A stretch of 22,445 nucleotides of DNA from Candidatus Bathyarchaeota archaeon (GCA_022865625.1 JALHTB010000197.1:1-22445); one strand, 5' to 3'; positions 8,772 to 15,972 are shown, numbered from the stretch's first letter. The notes: generated by a model from the letters alone, not told the origin. Numbers and translations: made by a program.

Positions 8772-9509
8772 CTATTCGAACCCTCTCAGGAAACTGAGAA
8801 TCGACATCCCAAGAGTCTTGTGATTGTACCCGCCCTCAAGTACCGCAAACCTCCTCCCCTTCGACTTTTCCTCTGAGAATCGCTTCAGTAGTTCTCCGAT
8901 CTCCCTGTAGTCTCCGTCGGTTAGTGTTCCGCCCCAATCCGCGACTCCTCTATCGAATCCAGCTGAAACTGCAAGCATCTCGAAATTTCCCGCAGATGAA
9001 AGGAATGCTCCAAGCGAATCGACGCTTGGGCCCATGTGATAATACGCGACGTGTGGATCTCCAGCAAACGTGTTGCTAGTTCCGTCTCCAAAGTGCAAAT
9101 CGAAGTCGACAATCAGGGCTTTGGAGACTCCACACACGTCAATAAGTCTTCGAATGGCGATTGCGATGTTGTTGAAGAAGCAGAATCCCCAGCAGGAATT
9201 CGGGCTTGCATGATGTCCAGGTGGTCTTGCTAGTCCGAATGTCGGTTCGCCGGCATGAGCGATTTCAGACGCCTGAATGGCGCCTCCGACAGCAAGACAT
9301 GCTGCTTTGTGCAGGTGCGCGTCCTGCTTGACATGCTCAATATGGGCTTGGCCATGCGCGAGGAGCAGATCTTCATCCTGTGCAGGCCGTGGCTTCTCAA
9401 ACCTGTAATTGTCCTTTAAGACATCGTAGGCGCCATCTAGCCTTCCTTCTTCCGAAGCCGGGTCATTGCTGTAGACCTCAAAGTACTTCTCATGAAAAAC
9501 GATCTTCAA
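8772..9509 (-). CDS. Histone deacetylase / acetoin-utilisation (AcuC) family hydrolase, compact form
   Basis: This is a zinc hydrolase of the HDAC/AcuC/polyamine-deacetylase superfamily, probably removing acetyl groups from protein lysines or small amines. Starting at the TTG at 9509 (KIVFHEKYFEVYSNDP is the normal N-terminus), it has 245 residues. The active site is intact: the GHH pair at 98-100, DFDLHFGDG at 135-143 with zinc ligands D137 and H139, SAGFD with the third ligand D186, and catalytic Tyr in LEGGYN (Y228). The spacing between H139 and D186 is 47 residues, against about 86 in bacterial HDAH, so the Gly-rich loop region is mostly missing. An in-frame ATG at 9632 would add 41 unrelated residues and overlap the divergent cysS start. 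It diverges from cysS. Confidence 0.88.
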   Translation of the reverse strand: MKIVFHEKYFEVYSNDPASEEGRLDGAYDVLKDNYRFEKPRPAQDEDLLLAHGQAHIEHVKQDAHLHKAACLAVGGAIQASEIAHAGEPTFGLARPPGHHASPNSCWGFCFFNNIAIAIRRLIDVCGVSKALIVDFDLHFGDGTSNTFAGDPHVAYYHMGPSVDSLGAFLSSAGNFEMLAVSAGFDRGVADWGGTLTDGDYREIGELLKRFSEEKSKGRRFAVLEGGYNHKTLGMSILSFLRGFE

Positions 9510-9658
9510 GCCGACTGACCGTTTCAGATGTCCAACTTCTCGGCTTTTCAAGTGCACGGATCGCGTTCTGGAGCGTCCCGTGGTCCGTCGGAGAAAATGA
9601 TAGAAGCGACGACATGGTTGTGGAGTGCCCACATCGGCGTGGAGTAGATCGAGCCATC

Positions 9659-10885
9659 TTGCCCAGGATCTTCAACACATATACAATGCGCAAGGAAGAC
9701 CTGCCGAATCCATGTGGGCAAGAAATCAAGGCCTTCGTGTGCGGGCCTACCGTGTATGACTATGCGCATCTGGGGCATGCGAGAACCTACCTTGCTGTTG
9801 ACATGATGGTTAGATATCTTCGCTTCAGAGGCTATCGACCCTACTTTGTCATGAACATCACAGATATCGACGAGCGGATCATCAAGAAGTCTGAAGAGAC
9901 GGGGAGGAGCACTCAGGACATAGCCAACGAATTCGAGCAGTCATTCCTAGATGACATCAAGGCGTTTGGAATTCAGACGATCGACAGGTTCGAACGAGCG
10001 ACAGACCACATTCCAGATGTGATTGCGCAGATTGAACAGTTGATCTCAACCGGTTACGCGTATGAAACCGACACCGGAGTCTACTTCGATGTCTCGAAGT
10101 CACCATCATACGGGCAGCTTTCTCATCAAAGCAAGACAGATCTGAAACTCAGACGGCTGGAGTTGTGCTCAACAAAGCATCATCCTGAGGATTTCTCACT
10201 TTGGAGAAAGTTCGACGAGGGTCCACTATGGGACTCCCCTTGGGGTAAAGGCCGACCGGGCTGGCACATAGAGGACACTGCGATATCCGCGAAGTATCTT
10301 GGCCCATCGTATGACATCCACATAGGTGGCGCCGAACTCATCTTTCCACATCACGAGGCTGAGATAGCACAGGGAGAAGCGTTGAGCGACAAGAAGCCTT
10401 TTGTCAAATATTGGATGCACACTGGCATGCTGAATGTGGGCGGAGTAAAGATGAGCAAATCGCTTGGCAACGTTGTGAAGATCCGTGATGCTCTCTCTGA
10501 GTATACCCCGGAGGAACTAAGGCTCCTCTTTGCGAAGACCCACTACAGACAAACCGCCAACTACTCCAGGAGCAGACTCCTGCAATCAAGAAAGGAACTG
10601 AAGTCCATGCAAGAAACCATGGAGCAGTTGAGCTCCTGTTCGTCAGCAAAGATGGCAGGCAGATCAGACCTGAGGTTTCTGAAAGATCTTTCACGTCTCG
10701 AGACCAGTTTTACCGTAGCTATGGACGACGATTTCGACGCAGCACGAGCGCTGAGGCTTCTTTCCTTGTTCCTTCGTAGCATTAGGAGTGCAATCAGATC
10801 TCACAAGATTGCATCGGGCACTGGCGAAACAGCAGGGAGAAGGATACTCGCCTTGTCTGGTGTCTTGGGAATCCTCGCTGCCTAG
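9659..10885 (+). CDS. cysS: Cysteinyl-tRNA synthetase, short form lacking the anticodon domain
   Basis: This class I synthetase charges tRNA-Cys in the cytoplasm. The TTG start gives MPRIFNTYT, aligning with the E. coli N-terminus; an ATG at 9614 would add 15 residues. The HIGH motif is HLGH (37-40), the KMSKS motif is at 264-268, and NITDIDERIIK and RPGWHIE are clear. Of the four zinc ligands, C28, H231 and E235 are kept, but the Cys equivalent to E. coli C209 is Asp (D206, in WHIEDTAIS). At 408 residues it ends at LSGVLGIL, where E. coli CysRS (461 residues) continues into its C-terminal anticodon-binding domain; I see no displaced remnant downstream. The stop shares a CTAG with the convergent gene. 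The divergent neighbour is the HDAC-family gene. Confidence 0.93.
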   Translation: MPRIFNTYTMRKEDLPNPCGQEIKAFVCGPTVYDYAHLGHARTYLAVDMMVRYLRFRGYRPYFVMNITDIDERIIKKSEETGRSTQDIANEFEQSFLDDIKAFGIQTIDRFERATDHIPDVIAQIEQLISTGYAYETDTGVYFDVSKSPSYGQLSHQSKTDLKLRRLELCSTKHHPEDFSLWRKFDEGPLWDSPWGKGRPGWHIEDTAISAKYLGPSYDIHIGGAELIFPHHEAEIAQGEALSDKKPFVKYWMHTGMLNVGGVKMSKSLGNVVKIRDALSEYTPEELRLLFAKTHYRQTANYSRSRLLQSRKELKSMQETMEQLSSCSSAKMAGRSDLRFLKDLSRLETSFTVAMDDDFDAARALRLLSLFLRSIRSAIRSHKIASGTGETAGRRILALSGVLGILAA

Positions 10886-11202
10886 TACAGCCACGCTCTC
10901 AGCGGTTTCCGAATGAGTGGTTGCAGAAACTTCCAGAGGGCGGAGGCTTCCTCAAAATAGAACCATCTGTCGTTGGAGCCGACGGTGTACTTCTGGGACT
11001 GCTTGTCACGCACGCGGTCACAGAGGTTCACACAGTAGCTGCCTCTGTAGAATCCCAAGAAGACGTACCCGCCGTTTGCTAGGTCTGGGACGTTTCCCTC
11101 TACTCGTATCCCCTCGTCCTCATCTAGTGCTCGTATGAACCTCTTCAATAGCGCAGTGTCTAGGATTCTTCTCTCCGCGTATATTGAGCGCCTGTGCTTC
11201 AT
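10882..11202 (-). CDS. Small hypothetical protein, 106 aa
   Basis: I do not recognise this 106-residue protein. It is soluble, rich in basic and aromatic residues, with an N-terminal helix (LLKRFIRALDEDEG), a central strand-rich part (GGYVFLGFYRGSYCVNLC) and a C-terminal Trp/Phe-rich helix (RWFYFEEASALWKFLQPLI). The ATG start at 11202 opens a plausible N-terminus. The TAG stop overlaps the cysS stop on the other strand through a shared CTAG, which argues that the frame is a real gene, since cysS is certain. It diverges from the CDF transporter. No function is proposed. Confidence 0.6.
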   Translation of the reverse strand: MKHRRSIYAERRILDTALLKRFIRALDEDEGIRVEGNVPDLANGGYVFLGFYRGSYCVNLCDRVRDKQSQKYTVGSNDRWFYFEEASALWKFLQPLIRKPLRAWLY

Positions 11203-11208
11203 GTATAC

Positions 11209-11252
11209 CAGGACTGCAATCCTGCAGTTGACAGGGGTTCAAAAACCCTTTT
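11209..11252. repeat. Two short palindromes between divergent genes
   Basis: CAGGA-CTGCAA-TCCTG occupies 11209-11224 and GGGTT-CAAA-AACCC occupies 11235-11248, followed by TTTT. They lie in the 107-bp gap between the divergent genes starting at 11202 and 11310. Either may be an operator for the metal transporter gene. No gene on the plus strand ends here that would need a terminator. Confidence 0.35.
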
Positions 11253-11309
11253 ACCATTCCAGTCAGATGGTACGCTTTGTTTCAGCGTTGAGAGAAGATC
11301 GGAACAGAT

Positions 11310-12707
11310 TTGGAAGCAGGATCATCGCGAGAGAAGAACAGAGTCGCAATCTCCTCACTTGCCGTAGCGGTGGCTCTGACTTCTATGAAGGCGATCGTTG
11401 GCATTCTGACCAACAGCCTTGGCATCATCTCTGAGGCGTTGCATTCAGGTCTCGACTTGGTGGCGGCTGCCACAACGCTTTATGCAGTAAGGACCTCCAG
11501 TAAGCCTCCCGATGCAGATCACCTGTATGGACACGGGAAGTACGAGAGCTTCTCAGCATTAGTTGAGACACTTCTCCTCTTGGCCACTTGCGCTTGGATA
11601 ACCTACGAAGCAGTACAACGCCTATTCTTCAAAGAAGCACATGTGGAAGCGAGCCTCGCCGGTTTTGCGGTAATGGCTATTTCGATTGTGTTAGACTTCT
11701 CAAGATCCCGTGCACTTTCCAGAGTCGCAAAGAAGTATCGAAGCCAAGCGCTTGAAGCAGATGCCCTTCATTTCAGTACCGATATCTTGAGCTCTCTGAC
11801 GGTCATAGCTGGGCTCCTGTTCGTGACTCTGGGCTACCGAGTGGCCGATCCGCTAGCGGCCCTAGGAGTGGTTGTGGTGGTGGGTGTACTAAGTCTGCGA
11901 CTTGCGAAACGAACAGTCCTCGTTCTCCTAGACCGGGCGCCCGAGGGGCTCGCTGAAACCATCCGCGCGGAGGTCCTAAGAATCCCCGGGGTTCAGTCAT
12001 GCGGCAGAGTCAGGGTGAGGCCATCTGGGGCGCAGGCCTTTGTCGATCTGAACGTGTTCGTTGAACGCTCAACGAGTTTCGAAAAGGTGAATGCGATTGC
12101 ATTCGAGGTAGAGCAAGCCATTCGAAGACTTGAGCCCAATAGCGATATTGTTGTAAGGACTCAACCCACCGCAAAACCGGAGACAGGATTTGCTGAGAAA
12201 GTCAGGGTGCTCTCGACTCGGATTCACGGGATAAGGGGAATTCACAACATCGAAGTTCATGATGCGGATAACGGTCTCCATGTTGAGATGCATCTAGAAG
12301 CAGATCCAGATGTCAGCTTGGAAACCGCTCACGAAATCGCAAGCAAGCTCGAATCAACCATCAAGGCCGACATCCCCCAGGTTGCTGAGGTCGTGACGCA
12401 CATAGAATCAGCAGATGAAACACCGCTCACCCGGGCTGACGTGACCTCGGAATCTCACAGGACTGTAAGCGCTGTCAGAGAGACCGCTCAGCAGGTGCCT
12501 GGCGTGAAAAGTTGCCGTGACATCGCGGTTCACAGTGCTGAGGATGGACTGCATCTAACAGTCACATGCATTCTAGACGCGAGTCTCGCAGTTGCAGAGG
12601 CGCATGAAATCTCCACACAGATTGAGGAAGCTCTACATGCACAGATCAAGGGGACATCGAAAGTGTTGGTCCATGTTGAGCCTGACTCGCGCCGTGCTAA
12701 GTCCTAG
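11310..12707 (+). CDS. Cation diffusion facilitator transporter with three tandem cytosolic tail domains
   Basis: This is a CDF-family metal/proton antiporter of the inner membrane, likely exporting Zn2+, Mn2+ or Fe2+. Six helices occupy about residues 12-205. The transport site is visible as HSGLD in helix 2 (H45, D49) and HFSTD in helix 5 (H154, D158), and DADHLYGHGKYE between helices 2 and 3 matches the family DxxHpyGHGkxE signature. The tail normally holds one ferredoxin-like domain of about 80 residues. Here there are three (about 210-288, 295-370 and 385-460); the last two share the pattern VxGVxxxxxIxVHxAxDGLH and an AHEI helix. Total length is 465 against roughly 300 for simple members. 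The TTG start has no strong ribosome site. Its stop overlaps the convergent phosphoesterase stop. Confidence 0.92.
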   Translation: MEAGSSREKNRVAISSLAVAVALTSMKAIVGILTNSLGIISEALHSGLDLVAAATTLYAVRTSSKPPDADHLYGHGKYESFSALVETLLLLATCAWITYEAVQRLFFKEAHVEASLAGFAVMAISIVLDFSRSRALSRVAKKYRSQALEADALHFSTDILSSLTVIAGLLFVTLGYRVADPLAALGVVVVVGVLSLRLAKRTVLVLLDRAPEGLAETIRAEVLRIPGVQSCGRVRVRPSGAQAFVDLNVFVERSTSFEKVNAIAFEVEQAIRRLEPNSDIVVRTQPTAKPETGFAEKVRVLSTRIHGIRGIHNIEVHDADNGLHVEMHLEADPDVSLETAHEIASKLESTIKADIPQVAEVVTHIESADETPLTRADVTSESHRTVSAVRETAQQVPGVKSCRDIAVHSAEDGLHLTVTCILDASLAVAEAHEISTQIEEALHAQIKGTSKVLVHVEPDSRRAKS

Positions 12708-13444
12708 ACTCTTATTCCAAGAGGTTTTTCCAAGACTTCCTTGAAACTGATGGATCTCCCGCCAACTACCTTCAGTCGAGTTTCGATCTCACTTCTCCTA
12801 AGCTCGACTATGTTGTATGAGTTGTGGAAGAATCCTCTCAGACGCTCTGAGGACAAACTCCCAGCGTGGAGTATTGGAAGGTTCTGAACGTTCCACATCC
12901 ATGGTCTGTGTCTATGTCCGCCGAGTACTAAATCGGCTTTGGATGTGATGAGAGCCCGTAGAGCGTCGCCAGAGTCTATGATTGGGATGGTGTCGGGTCC
13001 CGTGTCAGGCACCTGAACTAGATGGTGGTGCATAATGACGACTCGGCGCTTTCGTTTGTATCTTCTCAGGGTTTGCTGGAGCCAGACCACCTGTCTGTGG
13101 CCAATCTCTCCTTCGTCCCTTTCCGGTCTAGCTGTGCCGACGACAATCATCACAGTATCGTCGATCTTCACTATTCTCCTGAATCCGAAAGCCTGTTTGA
13201 AGAGCAAGTATCCTGTGGAACGATAGTCATGGTTTCCGCTTGTCGCGACCAAGTTCCTGCAGCGGAGGCTGTCGAGCCTCTTCTTTGCTTCACGATACTG
13301 GCTCAGAAGGCCGCTGTCTGTGAGATCCCCTGTAATCACAACTACGTCAGGATCGAGTGAGTTGATTTCTTGAGCGGCCTGCTGGAAGACTGATGGTTGA
13401 AACTCATGTCCGCAGTGGAGGTCAGAGATGTGAGCTATCAGCAA
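12704..13444 (-). CDS. Calcineurin-like metallophosphoesterase
   Basis: This 246-residue soluble enzyme has the full dimetal phosphoesterase motif set: D8 and H10 in SDLHCGH, GDLTD with D40, GNHD at 70-73, the His in MHHH (138-141) and GGHRH (175-179). Cyclic-nucleotide phosphodiesterases and nucleases share this core, and the short HHH motif and length fit the Icc/CpdA-like group, but the substrate cannot be read. The start is a TTG at 13444, giving LIAHISDLH, the normal first strand of the fold, so no upstream extension is needed. It is convergent with the CDF gene, and both TAG stops use the same CTAG. Confidence 0.9.
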   Translation of the reverse strand: MLIAHISDLHCGHEFQPSVFQQAAQEINSLDPDVVVITGDLTDSGLLSQYREAKKRLDSLRCRNLVATSGNHDYRSTGYLLFKQAFGFRRIVKIDDTVMIVVGTARPERDEGEIGHRQVVWLQQTLRRYKRKRRVVIMHHHLVQVPDTGPDTIPIIDSGDALRALITSKADLVLGGHRHRPWMWNVQNLPILHAGSLSSERLRGFFHNSYNIVELRRSEIETRLKVVGGRSISFKEVLEKPLGIRV

Positions 13445-13533
13445 ATGAGACCGACTCTGGCAGAGGATGTGAAAGGCGGCCGGCCATATGAGTGTGTGGC
13501 TGAGAACTCGTAGGCCAGTTCACGATCTGGGAA

Positions 13534-13767
13534 CTAGTCCTCTTGGTCTTGCGGCAAATCTGTGGGTTCTTGCTTCTCATGGAGGCCTTTCTCTTCGAAA
13601 CGTGAAGCTCGGTCCAGAGCCTCGGAGAGGGCAGCCTTTGGGACGAGAATACTCATGTGCTTCTTCTCATCGCCTGAATCACTACGAAGTCGCAGCATTA
13701 TCCAGTATGTTTTGGATTCCTTGTCAACGCAGAGGTCTATTCTAGCCTGCCAAACGTCTGAGGACAT
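13534..13767 (-). CDS. Small hypothetical protein, 77 aa
   Basis: I do not recognise this acidic 77-residue protein. It begins with strand-like WQARIDLCVD and YWIMLRLRS, then SILVPKAALSEALDRASRF, a strand followed by a helix, and ends in a charged disordered tail. The ATG at 13767 has one of the best ribosome binding sites in the window (GGAGG with a 7-nt spacer), which is the main reason for calling it over the overlapping plus-strand frame. The leader upstream is unusually structured (see 13803-13956). It lies downstream of the PRC-barrel gene on the same strand, so the two could be co-transcribed. Confidence 0.6.
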   Translation of the reverse strand: MSSDVWQARIDLCVDKESKTYWIMLRLRSDSGDEKKHMSILVPKAALSEALDRASRFEEKGLHEKQEPTDLPQDQED

Positions 13768-13774
13768 AATTGAG

Positions 13775-13779
13775 CCTCC
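13775..13779 (-). promoter_or_regulatory. Shine-Dalgarno site deciding the 77-aa gene
   Basis: On the minus strand GGAGG lies 7 nt before the ATG at 13767. It supports translation of this frame instead of the longer overlapping plus-strand frame. Confidence 0.6.
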
Positions 13780-13802
13780 AAGAAGTGCGCTTACTAGGAC
13801 AC

Positions 13803-13956
13803 AGTGTCGGACACTTAAGAGAATCCATCGAACGTTGCATGATGGCTCGAAGACGGATTCTCCACGGATGTGTGGTGGGGAGATCGTGACCCCCTGGGGA
13901 AACGATCAGCGTACCACAGTAGTCCTGTGAGCAGGTCTCTCTGCTCAGACTACTGT
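13803..13956 (-). promoter_or_regulatory. Structured intergenic segment, possible leader RNA or ncRNA
   Basis: Four perfect or near-perfect inverted repeats follow one another in 154 bases. AGTGT-CGG-ACACT is at 13803-13815. GAGAATCC (13819-13826) pairs with GGATTCTC (13855-13862). GATCGT (13882-13887) pairs with ACGATC (13902-13907) around an inner CCC/GGG stem separated by a GA/AA internal loop. ACAGTAGTC (13916-13924) pairs with GACTACTGT (13948-13956) around a further 7-bp stem TGAGCAG/CTGCTCA. No convincing frame covers it. On the minus strand it is the 3' flank of the PRC-barrel gene and the leader of the 77-aa gene. I do not recognise it as RNase P RNA, SRP RNA or a known riboswitch. 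Strand is assigned from the flanking genes only. Confidence 0.45.
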
Positions 13957-13986
13957 CCATTCGATATACTTCGCGAACTCAGATGC

Positions 13987-14331
13987 CTACTTCTTTTCTT
14001 CTAGGGTCTTGCCGCATCTCTGACAGAATTTCGCGTCAACAAGGTTCTTGTGCTTGCAGACCGGGCAGGTCTTCATTGGAACTGATTCGAGCGAACTTGC
14101 GGACTTTATGAACACGACGTCCCCGATCTTTTCGACTTGTTCAAAGGCCAGGTAGGCTTCCTCTTCCTTACCTCTTTCGACGACGACTGCAAGCTTTCCG
14201 CCATTCGACCAAGCAAGATCCTTCACCACGCCGACCTTTCTTGCGTCGCCGTCGACGATCTCCTTTCCGACAACTTCCTCTCGGCGATGCCATTTGACCA
14301 AGAAAGCCTCTCCGTCACGAATGTGAAACAT
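13987..14331 (-). CDS. PRC-barrel domain protein with C-terminal zinc ribbon
   Basis: The first 75 residues look like a PRC-barrel, the small beta-barrel known from RimM and photosynthetic reaction-centre H subunits. It reads VGKEIVDGDARKVGVVKDLAW, then LAVVVERG, then YLAFEQVEKIGDVVFIKS, the typical 'set, strand, strand' order. The last 30 residues are a zinc ribbon with CPVC at 89-92 and CQRC at 103-106. Archaeal PRC-barrel proteins have been linked to RNA metabolism and to cell division (CdpB), but this fusion could act in either and its partner is not shown. The ATG at 14331 is the first start in frame. It diverges from the Trm5-like gene. Confidence 0.8.
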   Translation of the reverse strand: MFHIRDGEAFLVKWHRREEVVGKEIVDGDARKVGVVKDLAWSNGGKLAVVVERGKEEEAYLAFEQVEKIGDVVFIKSASSLESVPMKTCPVCKHKNLVDAKFCQRCGKTLEEKK

Positions 14332-14464
14332 ACACCGTATTTAGCGTTGTCGCGTCACTCCAACGGGTGAGCGATCACTCTTGCCCCACTCCACATTGCA
14401 TCAGTTTCAAGGTTGAAATCACGGCCTGTACAAGGAACTAGGCGGTCCGCAAGAGAAGATTGCC

Positions 14465-15532
14465 ATGGTGAAGGTTGACGCCCTTGTGTTTCCTCTCAAC
14501 AAGGGTCAGACTGCCATCAGCATGGCTCGGAACATGTGCCTGATCAATCATTCTCTGAGAGTATTCTCGACTGGGAAGGAGCTCTGTATTCCACTTTCGC
14601 GCCGGGCTGATGAATCGGAACTAGAACGCTTGTCCGCTGTATTGGGTCCAGTCAAGATTGGGGAGCGAGAATTCAGCGAAAGACCACGAGTACCCAGGAG
14701 TCTGGTCGAAGCGCTTCAGAATTCCCTGCCACCTCGCCTTCTAGCGACTGTTCCAAGGTCATTCGACATCTTAGGCCACATTGCGATCGTTGAGGTACCT
14801 GACGAGCTTGCTCCGTTTGACGAGTTGATAGGCAGATTGGTCATAGAGATCTGTCCGAATGTAAGAACTGTGATGGCAAAGGCCGGTTCTTTCTCGTCTG
14901 ACTACCGAGTGAGAGCGCTTAGGTTGATCGCTGGCGAAGACAAGCCCGTGACGCATTACAGAGAACATGGGTGCATATTCGAACTGGATGTTAGAACAGT
15001 CTTCTTCAGCCCTAGGCTCAGTCATGAACGTTTGCATGTAGCATCACAGGTTCAGTCTGGTGAGACCGTGGTTGACATGTTTGCCGGCGTTGGCCCATAC
15101 TCGATACTGATTGCCAAGAGGCAGCCAACATCAACCATATACGCCATCGACGCGAACCCCTCCGCATTCAAGTTCTTGGTAACGAACATACTCGCCAACA
15201 AAGTCCTAACAAGGGTCAAGCCGATAATGGGAGACGCTCAAGAGGTTATCAAATCAAGTCTATCCAGAAAGGCGGACAGAGTGATCATGAATCTGCCCGG
15301 GAGCGCGCTGGACTTCGTCGGCGACGCCTGCGCCAGTCTTGCCAAAGGAGGCGGTGTCATTCACTTCTACTCCTTTGAATCCAGAGAAAACCCAAAAGAG
15401 GCAGGGTCTGGAAAGCTCAAGGAACGCGTTGAGGCGTCAGGCCGAAACGTAGAGTCAATATTGGCAACCAGAATTGTGAAAGAGATCGCCCCATACCGAG
15501 TCCAAGTAGCTGTTGACGCTCGGGTATCCTGA
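14465..15532 (+). CDS. trm5: Trm5-family tRNA (guanine37-N1)-methyltransferase
   Basis: This class I SAM-dependent methyltransferase should modify G37 next to the tRNA anticodon (or act in wyosine formation, as TYW2 relatives do). The 355-residue architecture matches archaeal Trm5: a small N-terminal D1-like domain (residues 1-65), the linker domain with FDILGHIAIVE (100-110), the EHGCIFELDVRTVFFSPRLSHER block (167-189), SAM motif I DMFAGVGPYSI (204-214), an acidic motif II AIDANPSA, and the catalytic-site NLPGSA (276-281), the Trm5/TYW2 variant of NPP. Presence of the D1-like domain favours Trm5 over TYW2. The ATG at 14465 lacks a good ribosome site. It is convergent with the DUF371 gene, 14 nt away. 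Confidence 0.88.
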   Translation: MVKVDALVFPLNKGQTAISMARNMCLINHSLRVFSTGKELCIPLSRRADESELERLSAVLGPVKIGEREFSERPRVPRSLVEALQNSLPPRLLATVPRSFDILGHIAIVEVPDELAPFDELIGRLVIEICPNVRTVMAKAGSFSSDYRVRALRLIAGEDKPVTHYREHGCIFELDVRTVFFSPRLSHERLHVASQVQSGETVVDMFAGVGPYSILIAKRQPTSTIYAIDANPSAFKFLVTNILANKVLTRVKPIMGDAQEVIKSSLSRKADRVIMNLPGSALDFVGDACASLAKGGGVIHFYSFESRENPKEAGSGKLKERVEASGRNVESILATRIVKEIAPYRVQVAVDARVS

Positions 15533-15546
15533 AGGTGCATAAGCCC

Positions 15547-15972
15547 CTACAGTTCCACGGCCACTTCGACTGTGATTGTTGAGGATGGATCTCGCAGTGC
15601 CTTCACGAATTCACGCCTCAGGTTTGAGGCCGCTTTATCGGCGTGAATCATGAGTGTTCTGCTACAGACGTAGTTGCTCTTACGTGCAACCAGGTCCGTT
15701 GGGTGACTGAGCTTCAGTCGACTGTCTCCTTGTCCAGTGATGGTCTCGGTCTTGTCTCCAACTCTTATCACGAGAGTGATGCGTGCATTGTTGTTCTTGG
15801 CAAGCACCATGAACTCTCTAGGCAAATCAGCTGCTCCTTTCGTGGCGGAGACAGCGACTATGCAGTCACCCCGCTCTGTGAGATGTGATTCTTTTGTGAT
15901 CTCAATCGTCATGGTGTGGCGTGCGCGGATCTTTGGGTGTCCTGATGCTTGAATTGATTCAACTATGTGCAC
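15547..15972 (-). CDS. DUF371 family protein
   Basis: This 141-residue protein belongs to the archaeal DUF371 family of unknown function. Its family hallmarks are all visible: SGHPKIRARHTMTIEIT near the start, LTERGDCIVAVSATKGAADLP, GDSRLKLSHPTDLVARKS, and a closing Cys/Thr-Leu-Met-Ile-His-Ala-Asp-Lys-Ala block. Length is normal. The start is a GTG at 15972. It diverges from the isoaspartate methyltransferase gene across 90 bp and is convergent with the Trm5-like gene; DUF371 proteins are often found among archaeal information-processing genes, which fits here. No biochemical role is established as far as I know. Confidence 0.88.
   Translation of the reverse strand: MHIVESIQASGHPKIRARHTMTIEITKESHLTERGDCIVAVSATKGAADLPREFMVLAKNNNARITLVIRVGDKTETITGQGDSRLKLSHPTDLVARKSNYVCSRTLMIHADKAASNLRREFVKALRDPSSTITVEVAVEL

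Noticed and set aside
8775..8795. GGGTTCGAA resembling a tRNA T-arm on the minus strand
   Set aside because: It is the coding sequence for the last residues of the HDAC-family protein (LRGFE), and the flanks do not form the T-stem or any other tRNA arm.
9380..9658. Upstream extension of the cysS frame by 93 residues
   Set aside because: It overlaps the HDAC-family gene on the other strand, is rich in Arg/Cys/Ser without family similarity, and normal CysRS begins just before IFNTYT.
11235..11252. Hairpin plus TTTT as a plus-strand terminator
   Set aside because: No plus-strand gene ends nearby (cysS stops 350 bases earlier and is followed by an opposing gene), so a terminator has nothing to end; an operator role is more likely.
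13562..13930. 122-aa plus-strand frame
   Set aside because: Composition is Arg/Ser-rich and it runs through the structured intergenic segment; the opposite 77-aa frame has a canonical ribosome site and a more protein-like sequence.
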